From assembly GCF_004364165.1 (NCBI RefSeq), contig NZ_SOAY01000010.1:62001-126000 (forward strand): a stretch of DNA of 64,000 nucleotides. The letters run 5' to 3'. Of this stretch, positions 24,716 through 34,734 are shown piece by piece. Source of the stretch: Maribacter spongiicola (lineage in GTDB: Bacteria > Bacteroidota > Bacteroidia > Flavobacteriales > Flavobacteriaceae). Position 1 is the first letter of the stretch, and each line of letters opens with the position of its first letter. The notes under the pieces are model-generated. The model searched no databases, had not been told where the DNA came from, and was given only the letters and a program-made list of their open reading frames with translations. The translations under genes were made by a program, and so were the position numbers.

Positions 24716-25756
24716 TTAATATTCTGAAAATCGTTCGTCATTTATAAAAGTGTCATCCGTCAAAATTTCAAAAAAGGCTAATAATCCCTCTTTTTCTTCG
24801 TCGTTTAAGGCAATTCCTAATCCGTCTTCGGTTTGCAAAGAATCATCTAACGTTTCTGATGCAATCATACCATTGGTGTAGAAATTTAATACAGATTCTA
24901 AACTACCGAACCTGCCATCATGCATGTAGGGCGCGGTCAATGATACGTTTCTTAAACTAGGTACTTTAAATTTATAGTTGTCACTATCGCTACCGCTTAC
25001 CTCTGCTCTACCAATATCATTTAATTGTGGATTGGGCGGTAAACCATTGTTTCTAAAACTGCCATCTGTAAATAAATCTGTAGCGTGGCATGAAGCACAC
25101 TTTTGCTGAAAAACCGATAAACCATAGGCTTCAGTTTCTGTCAATTGACCCCCTTCTTCATTGCGAACATACTTATCGTATTTACTATTTGAAGAAATCA
25201 TCATAACCATAAACTGAGATATCGCTTTTAAAAAATTCTCTGCATTTACACCGCCTTCTTCAAAAGACATCTCAAATTCTTTTTGATACTCGGCATCGGC
25301 TATGAGTTTGTTGATGACACCGGTCATGGTTTCACCCATCTCCACTTCATTAGTGATAGGAATTATTGGAAAGAGGTCTAAATGAGATGTAGCACCATCC
25401 CAAGCAAATTCAGTAAAGAATGCCATATTAGATATGGTAGGCGTATTTCTTGTACCCTCCAAATCATTTACACCGTGACTAAATTGATGTCCGTGATGCG
25501 TAAAAGCAGAACTCTGCTCGTGACAAAAGCCGCAAGAGATAAATCCGGATGAGGATAGTTTACCATCATAGAATAATTTCTTACCCAGCTCAAAACCCAA
25601 TTGTGTTGGCGGATTTGCTTCTATATCGTACGCCAACTCAGGAAAATTTTCAGGAACGTCTACCGTTAAAAAAGTATTCTCAATAGCTACATAAGCATCA
25701 TCTTCGTTGCAAGACACCAAAAACACGGACAGTAATACCCAAAATAGATATTTCAT
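24716..25756 (-). CDS. Dihaem cytochrome c peroxidase / MbnH-like lipoprotein
   Basis: 346 residues, lipoprotein (VFLVSC, Cys16). Two haem motifs: CGFCH at 75-79 and CASCH at 220-224. A distal YMHDGRF (277-283) with PSLRNVSLTAPY before it is the MauG/CcpA signature. In methanotrophs the MbnH relative oxidises a Trp of MbnP to kynurenine to make a copper site; the adjacent MbnP here supports the same pairing. A 50-base gap to MbnP contains a hairpin. Confidence 0.88.
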   Translation of the reverse strand: MKYLFWVLLSVFLVSCNEDDAYVAIENTFLTVDVPENFPELAYDIEANPPTQLGFELGKKLFYDGKLSSSGFISCGFCHEQSSAFTHHGHQFSHGVNDLEGTRNTPTISNMAFFTEFAWDGATSHLDLFPIIPITNEVEMGETMTGVINKLIADAEYQKEFEMSFEEGGVNAENFLKAISQFMVMMISSNSKYDKYVRNEEGGQLTETEAYGLSVFQQKCASCHATDLFTDGSFRNNGLPPNPQLNDIGRAEVSGSDSDNYKFKVPSLRNVSLTAPYMHDGRFGSLESVLNFYTNGMIASETLDDSLQTEDGLGIALNDEEKEGLLAFFEILTDDTFINDERFSEY

Positions 25757-25774
25757 CTGTTATAGTTTTAAAAT

Positions 25775-25799
25775 AGGGTCGCCCAAAAAGAGCGACCCT
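25775..25799 (-). other. Stem-loop between MbnP and MbnH genes
   Basis: AGGGTCGC-CCAAAAAGA-GCGACCCT, perfect 8-bp stem without a following T run on the minus strand. Could be an attenuator or processing site that sets the ratio of the two proteins. Confidence 0.55.
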
Positions 25800-25806
25800 G
25801 ATTAAT

Positions 25807-26613
25807 TTAGTGTGAATGTTCTGAACCGTTATGTACATGGTCTACAGAGAACATACTTGCTGTGTTCAAGGCAACTTTTGGAGACTTTTCTTCGCTCACC
25901 ATTATAACCGACTGCTCAGTCAAAGACAATTTATTCTCTCCGTCTAAAATGGCATTGGCATCTGCTACCAAATGAATTATAGGTGACATTTCATCGCTTA
26001 CCAAAGCATCTGTACCCAAACTCAAGGTTACTTCTTTGTAGTTATCTAAGCTAGAACCGTGGCTTCCCATGTGTACTTTAAAGTCTGTTGCTTCTGTTAC
26101 TGTTTCTGAAGTAAAAGTGCCTTCAAAATTTAAAAACTTGTAGCCCGCTTGCCATGACCACATCATATTGGTCTCTTCTGCTACGGTTAAAAAATCGCCC
26201 TGACCTTCTGCACCTTGAAGATATTTTTCTTGGTCTACGCCTATACCAAAAGTTACAGATACATACGTGCCTGCTGGTATATTCTCTAGCACTACCTCTG
26301 TACTACCTGTTTCTTCACTTGTAACAAAATAGCTGTCATCTTTATCATAAGTAAATACTTCACCTGCATCATTGGTTAAACTGAAGTTACTTACAATGTA
26401 ATTTAACCTGGTAATGGTTAAAGTTTCGTTTTGCGAGTTGGTATAACTAGAAGTTGCCAATAGTAAATCGTCTGATCCTACACTATTATCGAACTCTAGG
26501 GTTACACTGTTTTCTCCCATTAGTTCTGTACTACCATCATCATCATCGCTACTGCAGCTAGCGAATACGCTTAATATTAGAGTCACTGTAAATATTTTAT
26601 ATATAGATTTCAT
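25807..26613 (-). CDS. MbnP-like copper-binding lipoprotein
   Basis: 268 residues, lipoprotein (SVFASC, Cys20). The family core is recognisable: LTITRLNYIVSNFSLTNDAG, the Trp region NMMWSWQAGYKFLNFEG (Trp152 and Trp154), and the histidines of FKVHMGSHGSS (His181, His185). Trp in this place is the one converted to kynurenine in the methanotroph protein. The tail HVHNGSEHSH is an extra His-rich metal site. First gene of the MbnP-MbnH-barrel operon. Confidence 0.85.
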   Translation of the reverse strand: MKSIYKIFTVTLILSVFASCSSDDDDGSTELMGENSVTLEFDNSVGSDDLLLATSSYTNSQNETLTITRLNYIVSNFSLTNDAGEVFTYDKDDSYFVTSEETGSTEVVLENIPAGTYVSVTFGIGVDQEKYLQGAEGQGDFLTVAEETNMMWSWQAGYKFLNFEGTFTSETVTEATDFKVHMGSHGSSLDNYKEVTLSLGTDALVSDEMSPIIHLVADANAILDGENKLSLTEQSVIMVSEEKSPKVALNTASMFSVDHVHNGSEHSH

Positions 26614-26842
26614 ATGTTGATGTATTAATTATTGGATATAGTTCGTGAAGCTATACCTCTGGTTTTACCAAAAGTATTACCACGCACTACACCTTAGTTT
26701 ATGTAATGGTTTTACCTAATGACAATTTCTTAGGCATGATTTAAAATAAATGATTGTGTACACGACTACAGATTTTGTGTCGCGGTAAAATGTACAATAG
26801 CATATACCTTTTCAAAAAAGGCATACGTATGCTAAGTTGTAT

Positions 26843-27214
26843 TTAAGATAAGAAGTTAGGCGGATGAAAAACAGCCGATATAAACTGTTGTTCGTTTAAA
26901 CTTGGATGTATTGAAACCACTTTTGTTTCAACTATTGTATTTTGAAAATTACAATCGAGAATACTTACAAAACCAATAGGATATTCACGAAGGTCAGCAG
27001 AAGGAATGTCTTGATGATCTTCTTGTTGCTGCTTTTTTATCATTTGTGACAGGTAGCATTTACCATCACAATTAAGCATCGGTTTATCTTTATTGATACA
27101 CAAAACCTCAGCAATGTAATCTTGATTAATTACATACTCCAATACAGGCAACACCGGTTTTACCATCGCTGTGAGGTATAACAATATAAATGTATATGTG
27201 AGAATTTTTTTCAT
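26843..27214 (-). CDS. Small membrane-anchored Cys protein near the MbnP cluster
   Basis: 123 residues from the ATG at 27212-27214, chosen because it starts the membrane segment (MKKILTYTFILLYLTAMVKPVLPVLEYVI). It then has CINKDKPMLNCDGKCYLSQMIKKQQ, a Cys motif I know from small Bacteroidota proteins encoded beside metal-transport genes, and the typical end FHPPNFLS. The function is not known; a link to copper is inferred from the neighbouring operon, which lies 229 bases downstream. Confidence 0.7.
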   Translation of the reverse strand: MKKILTYTFILLYLTAMVKPVLPVLEYVINQDYIAEVLCINKDKPMLNCDGKCYLSQMIKKQQQEDHQDIPSADLREYPIGFVSILDCNFQNTIVETKVVSIHPSLNEQQFISAVFHPPNFLS

Positions 27215-27319
27215 TAATCGGCACGAAGATAATTCTGATTTTGAAATATTCTTAAACATTTCTTCAAATTAACACTTGAGTTATAGGAATATGAAACTGT
27301 TGTAGAATTTTAGAAGTTT

Positions 27320-27991
27320 CTACTTATTACCCCCAACAACAATTACAATTTCCCCTTTTGGTGGTTTCTCGGTAAAGTGTTTTAAAACTTCCTCTGCAGT
27401 TCCACGGACTGTTTCTTCGTAGAGTTTGGTCAGTTCCCTTGAAACGGAAATAGGTCTTTCTGCCCCAAAATATTCCACAAAATTGCCCAAGGTCTTTAGT
27501 AACTTATGTGGAGATTCATAAAAGATAATGGTACGTGGTTCTTCTGCCAACAATTTTAATCGTGTCTGTCTTCCTTTCTTGACAGGTAAAAATCCCTCAA
27601 AAACAAACTTGTCATTAGGCAAGCCACTATTGACCAATGCCGGTACAAATGCTGTTGCCCCTGGTAAGCATTCGACCTCAATACCCGCTTCTACACAGGC
27701 ACGAGTTAAAAGAAAACCTGGGTCAGAAATTGCTGGTGTACCTGCATCTGAAATCAAGGCGATATTCTCACCTCCTTTTAGCTTTCCTACTAAATAGTCT
27801 ACCATATTATGCTCGTTGTGCATATGGTGACTTTTCATCTGCGTGCCAATCTCGAAATGATGCAATAATTTTCCACTAGTACGTGTGTCTTCAGCAAGTA
27901 TTAAATCAACCTCTTTAAGAATACGAATGGCCCTTAAGGTCATATCCTCCAAATTTCCAATCGGTGTAGGTACTAAATAAAGCTTTCCCAT
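27320..27991 (-). CDS. rsmI: 16S rRNA (cytidine(1402)-2'-O)-methyltransferase
   Basis: 223 residues from the ATG at 27989-27991 (MGKLYLVPTPIGNLEDMTLRA), the conserved start of RsmI; an upstream ATG adds eight residues. Tetrapyrrole-methylase-fold motifs: EDTRTSGKLL, GENIALISDAGTPAISDPG, ECLPGATAFVPALVNSGLP, FEGFLPVKKGR and FYESPHKL. It methylates the 2'-OH of C1402 in the 16S P site. Confidence 0.95.
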   Translation of the reverse strand: MGKLYLVPTPIGNLEDMTLRAIRILKEVDLILAEDTRTSGKLLHHFEIGTQMKSHHMHNEHNMVDYLVGKLKGGENIALISDAGTPAISDPGFLLTRACVEAGIEVECLPGATAFVPALVNSGLPNDKFVFEGFLPVKKGRQTRLKLLAEEPRTIIFYESPHKLLKTLGNFVEYFGAERPISVSRELTKLYEETVRGTAEEVLKHFTEKPPKGEIVIVVGGNK

Positions 27992-28146
27992 GTGTTTTAA
28001 AGTAAAAAACCTCAAGGCAGGCTCTCGAGGGATTGATTTGAAAATTTAATTTAGATTATGACGCAAACGTAAGTGTATTTAAATCTCTATTATCGCGTAA
28101 ATGACCCAATACAGGTGCTGGGTTTTTGATACAAATCTTATATTAT

Positions 28147-28839
28147 TTAGGAGAATCTACGAGATACCAATTCAATGAATCTTTCTTCATATGGTTCTTT
28201 ACCTGCCCAATTATTATAATCTGGCTTTACCATATTTTTTATAAATGAAATCGAGCGTTCTTCGGTATCAATAGTATTTAACTGAGATAGCACACGGTTG
28301 TAATCTTCCATGTTATCATTGAACAAATGTTTTACAAATGCCAAGCGATCGTTCAAATCTACTTTTACATTACTTTTTGCTAAACGGTCATTTAATGATT
28401 TTGGCGATGCATCGGTCTGTTTTAGGTCTTCTTTTGAAGGCATAAAAAGCTCCTTATCATTTTTCATTAGATTCGGTGTTGACATAAATTCTGCCAATAC
28501 ATCTTCTAATTGATTATTATCTGGCATTTCAGAAACAAATCCTTTTATAGTTTCCATCCCAGGGTACTTGATAATATCCTCTTCATGCGGATTGCTCTCT
28601 GGCACGCCTGTATTTCCTTTCATTACGGCATTCGCCATTTCTTCAAATTTTGCCGCAATAGCATTTTTAGAAACATCAACTTGCATATCATTGAGTTCTA
28701 CTTCAATAAACTTAAGCACAGCGAGTTTTTCGTAAAGGTTTTTAGAAACCTCATACAATTTTGTTACATCATCTAAATTATCAGCAGTCAAAATTTCTGT
28801 AGATAACTTTCTCAATTCCAGTTTCAACTTATTTTTCAT
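28147..28839 (-). CDS. Conserved Bacteroidota protein, unknown function
   Basis: 230 residues, cytoplasmic, largely helical. The N-terminal 60 residues look like a coiled coil (LELRKLSTEILTADNLDDVTKLYEVSKNLYEKLAVLKFI). The C-terminal 90 residues are the recognisable part: SLNDRLAKSNVKVDLNDRLAFVKHLFNDNMEDYNRVLSQLNTI ... NMVKPDYNNWAGKEPYEERFIELVSRRF, a pattern I have seen repeatedly in Bacteroidota, with no assigned role. Divergent from tdk. Confidence 0.75.
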   Translation of the reverse strand: MKNKLKLELRKLSTEILTADNLDDVTKLYEVSKNLYEKLAVLKFIEVELNDMQVDVSKNAIAAKFEEMANAVMKGNTGVPESNPHEEDIIKYPGMETIKGFVSEMPDNNQLEDVLAEFMSTPNLMKNDKELFMPSKEDLKQTDASPKSLNDRLAKSNVKVDLNDRLAFVKHLFNDNMEDYNRVLSQLNTIDTEERSISFIKNMVKPDYNNWAGKEPYEERFIELVSRRFS

Positions 28840-28943
28840 CTCACAATTTTTATGGTAAAGACCTAAATAGCGGGTTTTTTAAATACCTTTATCATTCTTA
28901 AATAATAAACGAAAAACCGATTATTTTCGTCTAAAATTACAAA

Positions 28944-29588
28944 ATGTTTCTTGAAAACACAGTTAATCCTAAAGAACAATTCGGCTGGATAGAAGTCATT
29001 GCCGGGTCTATGTTTTCTGGAAAGACAGAAGAATTGATCCGTAGACTCAAAAGAGCGCAGTTCGCCAAATTAAAGGTGGAGATTTTTAAACCTATGGTAG
29101 ATACCCGTTATGATGATGAAATGGTGGTATCGCATGATGCCAACGAAATTCGTTCTACGCCAGTACCCGCAGCTGCCAATATTCGTATTCTTGCAGATAC
29201 CTGCGATGTTATCGGTATTGATGAAGCCCAATTTTTTGACGATGAAATAGTTACCGTTTGTAATGACCTAGCAAACAAAGGTGTTAGAGTTATAATTGCC
29301 GGACTAGATATGGACTTTAAAGGAAAACCCTTCGGACCAATGCCTGCTCTTATGGCTACAGCAGAATATGTTACCAAAGTACACGCCATTTGCACACGCA
29401 CAGGCAACTTGGCAAATTATAGTTTTAGGAAATCAAATAACGATAAATTGGTCATGTTGGGCGAAGTAAATGAATATGAACCCTTAAGTAGAGGTGCATA
29501 TTATAAAGCCATGCTTAAAGAACAAGTGAAAACGATGGATGTAAAATCTGAGGAAATCAACACCCTCAAAAAGAAGCAAAATGGCTAA
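28944..29588 (+). CDS. tdk: Thymidine kinase
   Basis: 214 residues. P-loop GSMFSGKT (21-28), Walker B-like VIGIDEAQFF, the thymidine lid region GLDMDFKGKPFGPMPALMATAEYVTK, and the zinc-ribbon region AICTRTGNLANYSFR. Only one Cys is visible where CxxC is usual, a change I believe is shared by flavobacterial enzymes. Phosphorylates thymidine for salvage. Overlaps alr by eight bases, so it is an operon. Confidence 0.93.
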   Translation: MFLENTVNPKEQFGWIEVIAGSMFSGKTEELIRRLKRAQFAKLKVEIFKPMVDTRYDDEMVVSHDANEIRSTPVPAAANIRILADTCDVIGIDEAQFFDDEIVTVCNDLANKGVRVIIAGLDMDFKGKPFGPMPALMATAEYVTKVHAICTRTGNLANYSFRKSNNDKLVMLGEVNEYEPLSRGAYYKAMLKEQVKTMDVKSEEINTLKKKQNG

Positions 29589-30687
29589 GGCAGAGGAGAC
29601 CGTTTTAGAAATTGACCTAAAGGCTCTTGGTCATAACTACTCTTATTTGCGCTCTAAAATAAAACCCGAAACAAAATTTATGGCGGTGGTAAAGGCGTAT
29701 GCCTATGGTAGTGATGCCGTCGCTATTGCCATATACCTTCAAAATTTAGGTATCGACTATTTCGCCGTGGCTTATGTAAATGAAGGCATAACACTTAGAG
29801 AAGGTGGTATTAGCGCTCCTATTTTAGTGCTTCACCCTCAGAAAACTCATTTTAAAACGCTCATTGAAAATAATCTTGAGCCAAGCATATATTCCAAAAC
29901 CATTTTATCGGATTTCATTTCAACAGCCAAAGAACTAGGTAAGACAGATTATCCTATTCATTTAAAATTTAATACGGGACTTAATAGATTAGGAATTTCT
30001 GCGGATGAATTGCCTGAAATATCTACTATTATTAATCAACAAAAAGTAGTTCAGGTAATTGCGCTGTTATCACATTTGGCCGCCACAGAAGATGCTAATG
30101 AAACCGACTTCACCAACCTTCAATTATCTCGGTTTGATGCTATTTGCAAAAAGGCAGATACACTTTTTAAAACCAAGACTTTAAAGCATGTGCTCAATAC
30201 CTCGGGTATTATAAACTACCCACATGCACAATATGATATGGTTAGAAGCGGCATAGGACTTTACGGTTATGGTAACGAACCACATATAGATGCAGAATTG
30301 CAACCTATAATGACCTTAAAAACAATCATTTCTCAAAAACATACTATACCTACAGGTGAATCTGTTGGCTACAATCGGAAATACAAAGCTGATCACAAAA
30401 CCGTGACAGCTACATTGCCTTTAGGTCATGCAGATGGTATTGGTAGAGAATATGGTCATGGAAAAACATATGTTAGTATACACGGAAAACTAGCTCCAAT
30501 TATTGGAAATGTCTGTATGGATATGATTATGGTCGATGTCACCAACATTGAATGTGAAGAAGGTGATGAAGTTGAAATTTTTGGAAAAAACCTGTCAGCA
30601 AATGAATTTGCAGAAACTGCCCAAACCATAACCTATGAAATACTTACGGGACTTTCCCAACGCATTAAGCGAATTATTAAAAATTGA
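29581..30687 (+). CDS. alr: Alanine racemase
   Basis: 368 residues. PLP lysine Lys38 in MAVVKAYAYGSDA; the second catalytic Tyr lies in VGYNRKY; VCMDMIMVDVT is the C-terminal domain signature. Makes D-alanine for peptidoglycan. Translation is coupled to tdk through the overlap. Confidence 0.95.
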   Translation: MAKAEETVLEIDLKALGHNYSYLRSKIKPETKFMAVVKAYAYGSDAVAIAIYLQNLGIDYFAVAYVNEGITLREGGISAPILVLHPQKTHFKTLIENNLEPSIYSKTILSDFISTAKELGKTDYPIHLKFNTGLNRLGISADELPEISTIINQQKVVQVIALLSHLAATEDANETDFTNLQLSRFDAICKKADTLFKTKTLKHVLNTSGIINYPHAQYDMVRSGIGLYGYGNEPHIDAELQPIMTLKTIISQKHTIPTGESVGYNRKYKADHKTVTATLPLGHADGIGREYGHGKTYVSIHGKLAPIIGNVCMDMIMVDVTNIECEEGDEVEIFGKNLSANEFAETAQTITYEILTGLSQRIKRIIKN

Positions 30688-30773
30688 TTTCTTAACATTT
30701 TATTAAGGAATCGTTTTTTTTAGTAAATTGCGTTACTTTTTAAATTTAACCATTAATAAAAAATTAAGAACAC

Positions 30774-31175
30774 ATGTTAAAAGAATTCAAGAATTTTATT
30801 TTGACGGGTAACGTCATCGATTTTGCTGTAGCAGTTATTTTAGCTGGAGCAGTAGGATTAGTAGTAAACGGATTTGTTGCTGATATCATCATGCCAATCG
30901 TAGGTCACTTCGCAGGTGGAGTTGATTTCGCTGATTTGAAAATCGTATTAGATGAAGCTGTTGTTGGTGCTGATGGCGTAATTGCTAAGCCAGAAAATGC
31001 TATCCGTTGGGGTGCATGGGTAAATGCTATCGTTAACCTTCTTATTGTTGGATTCGTAATGTTTATCATTGTTAAAGCTTATAACAAAACTAAAACTCCT
31101 CCAGCTCCAGCTGCACCAGCAGGACCAACTGCAGAAGAGTTATTAGCAGAAATAAGAGATGCTTTAAAAAAGTAA
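30774..31175 (+). CDS. mscL: Large-conductance mechanosensitive channel
   Basis: 133 residues. First helix EFKNFILTGNVIDFAVAVILAGAVGLVVNGFVADIIMPIVG is the pore helix; the second (WVNAIVNLLIVGFVMFIIVKAYNK) and the cytoplasmic helix (TAEELLAEIRDALK) complete the fold. Opens under membrane tension on hypo-osmotic shock. Followed by its own terminator. Confidence 0.95.
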   Translation: MLKEFKNFILTGNVIDFAVAVILAGAVGLVVNGFVADIIMPIVGHFAGGVDFADLKIVLDEAVVGADGVIAKPENAIRWGAWVNAIVNLLIVGFVMFIIVKAYNKTKTPPAPAAPAGPTAEELLAEIRDALKK

Positions 31176-31232
31176 TCTAAAATACTCCCTATTATAATAG
31201 GGTACCGTTGCACTGCAACTTACATTAATTAA

Positions 31233-31277
31233 AACCGTCAACTTTGTTACGCTAACATTGTTGACGGTTCTTTTTTA
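31233..31277 (+). terminator. Terminator of mscL
   Basis: AACCGTCAAC ... GTTGACGGTT, perfect 10-bp stem followed by CTTTTTT. Confidence 0.9.
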
Positions 31278-31363
31278 TAGCACACTTTCCAAATTACTCC
31301 TAAATAAACAATTGTTATAATTTAAACAATTTGTTATATTTTGATTATTCTTTTCTTTTTTAC

Positions 31364-31393
31364 TTGCGCAAGTACCAGTATTACTTATTTTTG
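31364..31393 (+). promoter_or_regulatory. Promoter of asd
   Basis: TTG (31364-31366), 19-base spacer, TATTTTTG (31386-31393): an exact Bacteroidota primary-sigma promoter, 24 bases before the asd start. Confidence 0.8.
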
Positions 31394-31417
31394 CCGTTTA
31401 ATATAATTGTTTTACAA

Positions 31418-32407
31418 ATGAAAGTAGCTGTAATTGGTGCCACAGGCATGGTTGGCGAAGTAATGTTGAAAGTATTGGCAGAACGTAATTTTCCGTTAAC
31501 GGAGTTATTATTAGTTGCCTCTGAACGATCCGTAGGTAAAAAAATGACCTATAAAGGAAAAGAACATACAATTATAGGCTTGGCAGATGCTGTAGCCGCA
31601 AGACCGAATATTGCCATATTCTCTGCAGGTGGTGACACCTCTTTAGAATGGGCTCCGAAATTTGCAGAAGTTGGTACTAGCGTAGTGGACAACTCATCTG
31701 CCTGGAGAATGGATCCGACCAAAAAACTGATTGTTCCTGAGATCAATGCTCGCGAGCTTACTGCTGAAGATAAAATTATAGCAAACCCTAATTGCTCTAC
31801 TATTCAGTTAGTAATGGCATTATACCCATTACACAAGAAATACAAAATGAAACGTGTTGTTGTTTCTACCTATCAGTCGGTTTCCGGTACCGGGGTAAAA
31901 GCAGTTAAGCAACTAGAAAATGAAATTGCAGGTGTACAAGGCGAAATGGCATACCCTTACCCAATCGGTAGAAACGCATTACCACATTGCGATGTTTTCA
32001 TGGAAAATGGATACACTAAAGAAGAAATGAAATTGGCGCGCGAACCGCAGAAAATTCTAGATGACCGTACATTTTCTATTAGCGCTACTGCGGTTCGTAT
32101 ACCTACTGCTGGCGGACATTCAGAATCTGTAAACGTAGAGTTCGAAAATGATTTTGAGCTAAATGAAGTCCGTCGTCTCTTAAATGAAATGCCAGGTGTA
32201 ACTGTTCAAGATAATCCTGATACGAATACCTACCCAATGCCAATATATGCTCATGATAAAGATGAGGTTTTTGTTGGTCGTATACGTAGAGATGAAACGC
32301 AAAGAAATACATTAAATATGTGGATTGTTGCCGATAACCTTAGAAAAGGTGCAGCAACAAACGCTGTTCAAATTTCAGAATACCTAGTAGAAAAAGGCCT
32401 AGTTTAA
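31418..32407 (+). CDS. asd: Aspartate-semialdehyde dehydrogenase
   Basis: 329 residues from the ATG at 31418; an upstream ATG at 31331 would add 29 residues that precede the promoter. NADP-binding MKVAVIGATGMVGEVML, catalytic Cys126 in NPNCSTIQ, and the active-site His in TAGGHSESVNVEF. Reduces aspartyl phosphate to the semialdehyde for lysine, methionine and threonine synthesis. Confidence 0.95.
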   Translation: MKVAVIGATGMVGEVMLKVLAERNFPLTELLLVASERSVGKKMTYKGKEHTIIGLADAVAARPNIAIFSAGGDTSLEWAPKFAEVGTSVVDNSSAWRMDPTKKLIVPEINARELTAEDKIIANPNCSTIQLVMALYPLHKKYKMKRVVVSTYQSVSGTGVKAVKQLENEIAGVQGEMAYPYPIGRNALPHCDVFMENGYTKEEMKLAREPQKILDDRTFSISATAVRIPTAGGHSESVNVEFENDFELNEVRRLLNEMPGVTVQDNPDTNTYPMPIYAHDKDEVFVGRIRRDETQRNTLNMWIVADNLRKGAATNAVQISEYLVEKGLV

Positions 32408-32430
32408 TTTATACCCTTTACAACGTTAAA

Positions 32431-32464
32431 ACCTTCAAAACTTAACTGTTTTGAAGGTTTTTTT
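32431..32464 (+). terminator. Terminator of asd
   Basis: ACCTTCAAAA ... TTTTGAAGGT with a following T run. Confidence 0.9.
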
Positions 32465-32493
32465 ATGGTAATTTAGTGCAAACTGAACTACTC

Positions 32494-34649
32494 ATGAAAA
32501 AAGTAATACCTGCGCTACTTGCCTTTGCGCTCATTTCTTCCTGTAAAAACGAATCTAAACCTGAACCCATTATTGTGAATTATCCTGTTACCGCAAAAGT
32601 TGATACTGTAGATACTTATTTTGGCACCGAAGTTAAAGACCCTTATCGTTGGTTAGAAGATGATAGAAGCCCAGAGACCGAAGCTTGGGTTAAAGAACAA
32701 AATAAAACTACATTCGGTTATTTAGAACATATTCCTTTTAGAAATGACTTAAAAAATCGTCTTGAAAAACTATGGAATTATGAGAAACTAGGGTCGCCTT
32801 TTAAAAAAGGTGATTATACCTATTTCATGAAAAATGACGGACTCCAAAACCAATATGTTGTTTATAGAGCTAAAGCCGATGAAAAGCCTGAGGTATTTTT
32901 AGACCCAAACACCTTTTCAGAAGATGGTACTACATCTTTGGCTAACTTAAGCTTCACCAAAGATGGCTCACTGGCAGCTTACCTAATTTCTGAAGGTGGT
33001 AGCGATTGGCGAAAAGCGATTATTCTAAATACTGAAACTAAAGAGATTGTCGAAGACACTTTAATTGATATTAAATTCAGCGGACTCTCTTGGAAAGGCA
33101 ATGAAGGTTTTTACTATTCTAGTTATGACAAACCAAAAGGTAGTGAGCTATCGGCTAAAACCGACCAACATAAAGTATACTATCATAAATTGGGTACGCC
33201 ACAAAAAGAAGACGAGCTTATATTTGGTGGTACTTCTCTAGAAAAGCATCGCTATATTGGGGCGAATGTTACCGAAGACAACAAGTATCTATTAATAAGT
33301 GCTTCTGTTTCTACTTCTGGTAACAAATTGTTTATTCAAAATTTAGAAGACCCAAACGGATTACTTATCCCCATGGTCGAAGACACCGATTCTGATAACT
33401 ATGTTATTGATAATATCGGTTCTAAGCTGTATATCGTTACCAATAGAAATGCACCTAACAAGAAAATAGTTACGGTTGACGCTGCTAATCCTGAAGCAAA
33501 AAATTGGATCGATTTTATTCCGGAAACAGAAAATGTATTAAGCCCCAATACAGGTGGCGGTTATTTCTTTACCGAGTACATGGTAGATGCATTTCGAAAG
33601 TGAATCAATATGATTACAATGGTAAACTGATCCGCGAAGTAGAATTACCAGGTATTGGATCCGTTGGCGGATTTGGCGGAGAGAAAGAGGATAAAGAATT
33701 GTATTTCTCTTTTACCAATTACAACACTCCCAGTTCTACCTATAAATTTGACCCCGCAACCGGTGAATATGAATTATACTGGAAACCAGAAATAGATTTC
33801 AACCCAGCAGATTATACTTCTGAGCAAGTTTTCTATGCCTCCAAAGATGGTGCTAAGGTGCCTATGATTATTACTTATAAAAAGGGAACAGAATTGAATG
33901 GTAAAAATCCAACAATTCTTTACGCCTATGGCGGATTCAACGTGAGTTTAACTCCGTCATTCAGTATCGGTAATGCCGTTTGGATGGAACAAGGCGGAAT
34001 TTATGCTGTTTCCAATCTTCGTGGTGGTGGCGAATATGGTAAAAAATGGCATGATGCGGGTATCAAAACTAAAAAGCAAAATGTATTCGATGATTTTATT
34101 GCTGCTGCAGAATATTTAGTGGATAATAAATATACATCGAAAGAATACTTAGCTATTCGCGGAGGTTCTAATGGCGGATTGCTAGTTGGAGCCACAATGA
34201 CACAAAGACCAGATTTAATGCAAGTAGCATTGCCTGCTGTTGGAGTTATGGATATGTTGCGCTATCATACATTTACGGCTGGCGCAGGATGGGCTTATGA
34301 TTACGGTACTGCAGAAGATAGCGATGAAATGTTTCAGTACTTAAAAGGTTATTCGCCAGTGCATAATGTAAAAGCGGGTACAGCTTACCCTGCTACTTTG
34401 GTTACCACCGGTGATCATGACGACAGAGTAGTACCGGCACATAGTTTTAAGTTTGCCGCAGAACTTCAAAAAAAGCAAGCGGGCACAAACCCGACTTTAA
34501 TCCGTATTGAAACCAATGCCGGTCATGGTGCAGGTACTCCTGTGAGTAAAACTATAGAGCAATATGCAGATATTTTTGGCTTTACGCTCTATAATATGGG
34601 CTATACCGAACTGCCTAATAAAAGTGTTTTAAAAGAATTTAAGGAGTAA
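32494..34649 (+). pseudogene. Prolyl oligopeptidase (S9A) lipoprotein, frameshifted
   Basis: A complete S9A gene apart from one frameshift at about 33589-33594. Part one has a lipoprotein signal (LLAFALISSC), the KDPYRWLEDDRSPETEAWVKEQN signature and most of the propeller, and runs into TGA at 33601. Part two continues in another frame ([20 protein letters not shown]) and holds the catalytic triad: Ser in GGSNGGLL, Asp in GDHDDRVVP, His in NAGHGAG. Adding one A (GATGCAATTTCG) would restore one protein of about 719 residues. No other damage is seen, so recent loss, a sequencing error or programmed slippage all remain possible. Confidence 0.88.
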
Positions 34650-34677
34650 TTTATACCATAAATCAATAAATTATTGA

Positions 34678-34707
34678 AAAATCCGTTTCACTTTGGAACG
34701 GATTTTT
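34678..34707 (+). terminator. Terminator of the prolyl oligopeptidase gene
   Basis: AAAATCCGTT-TCACTTTGG-AACGGATTTT and one more T, just after the stop. Confidence 0.85.
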
Positions 34708-34734
34708 CAATTTTGCATTCCTAAGAATAAAAGC

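Noticed and set aside
23744..26613. Methanobactin operon
   Set aside because: MbnP/MbnH relatives are present but no precursor peptide or MbnB/MbnC was found.
28101..28125. Terminator after the gene at 28147
   Set aside because: The ACCCA...TGGGT stem has its T run on the plus strand, where no gene precedes it.
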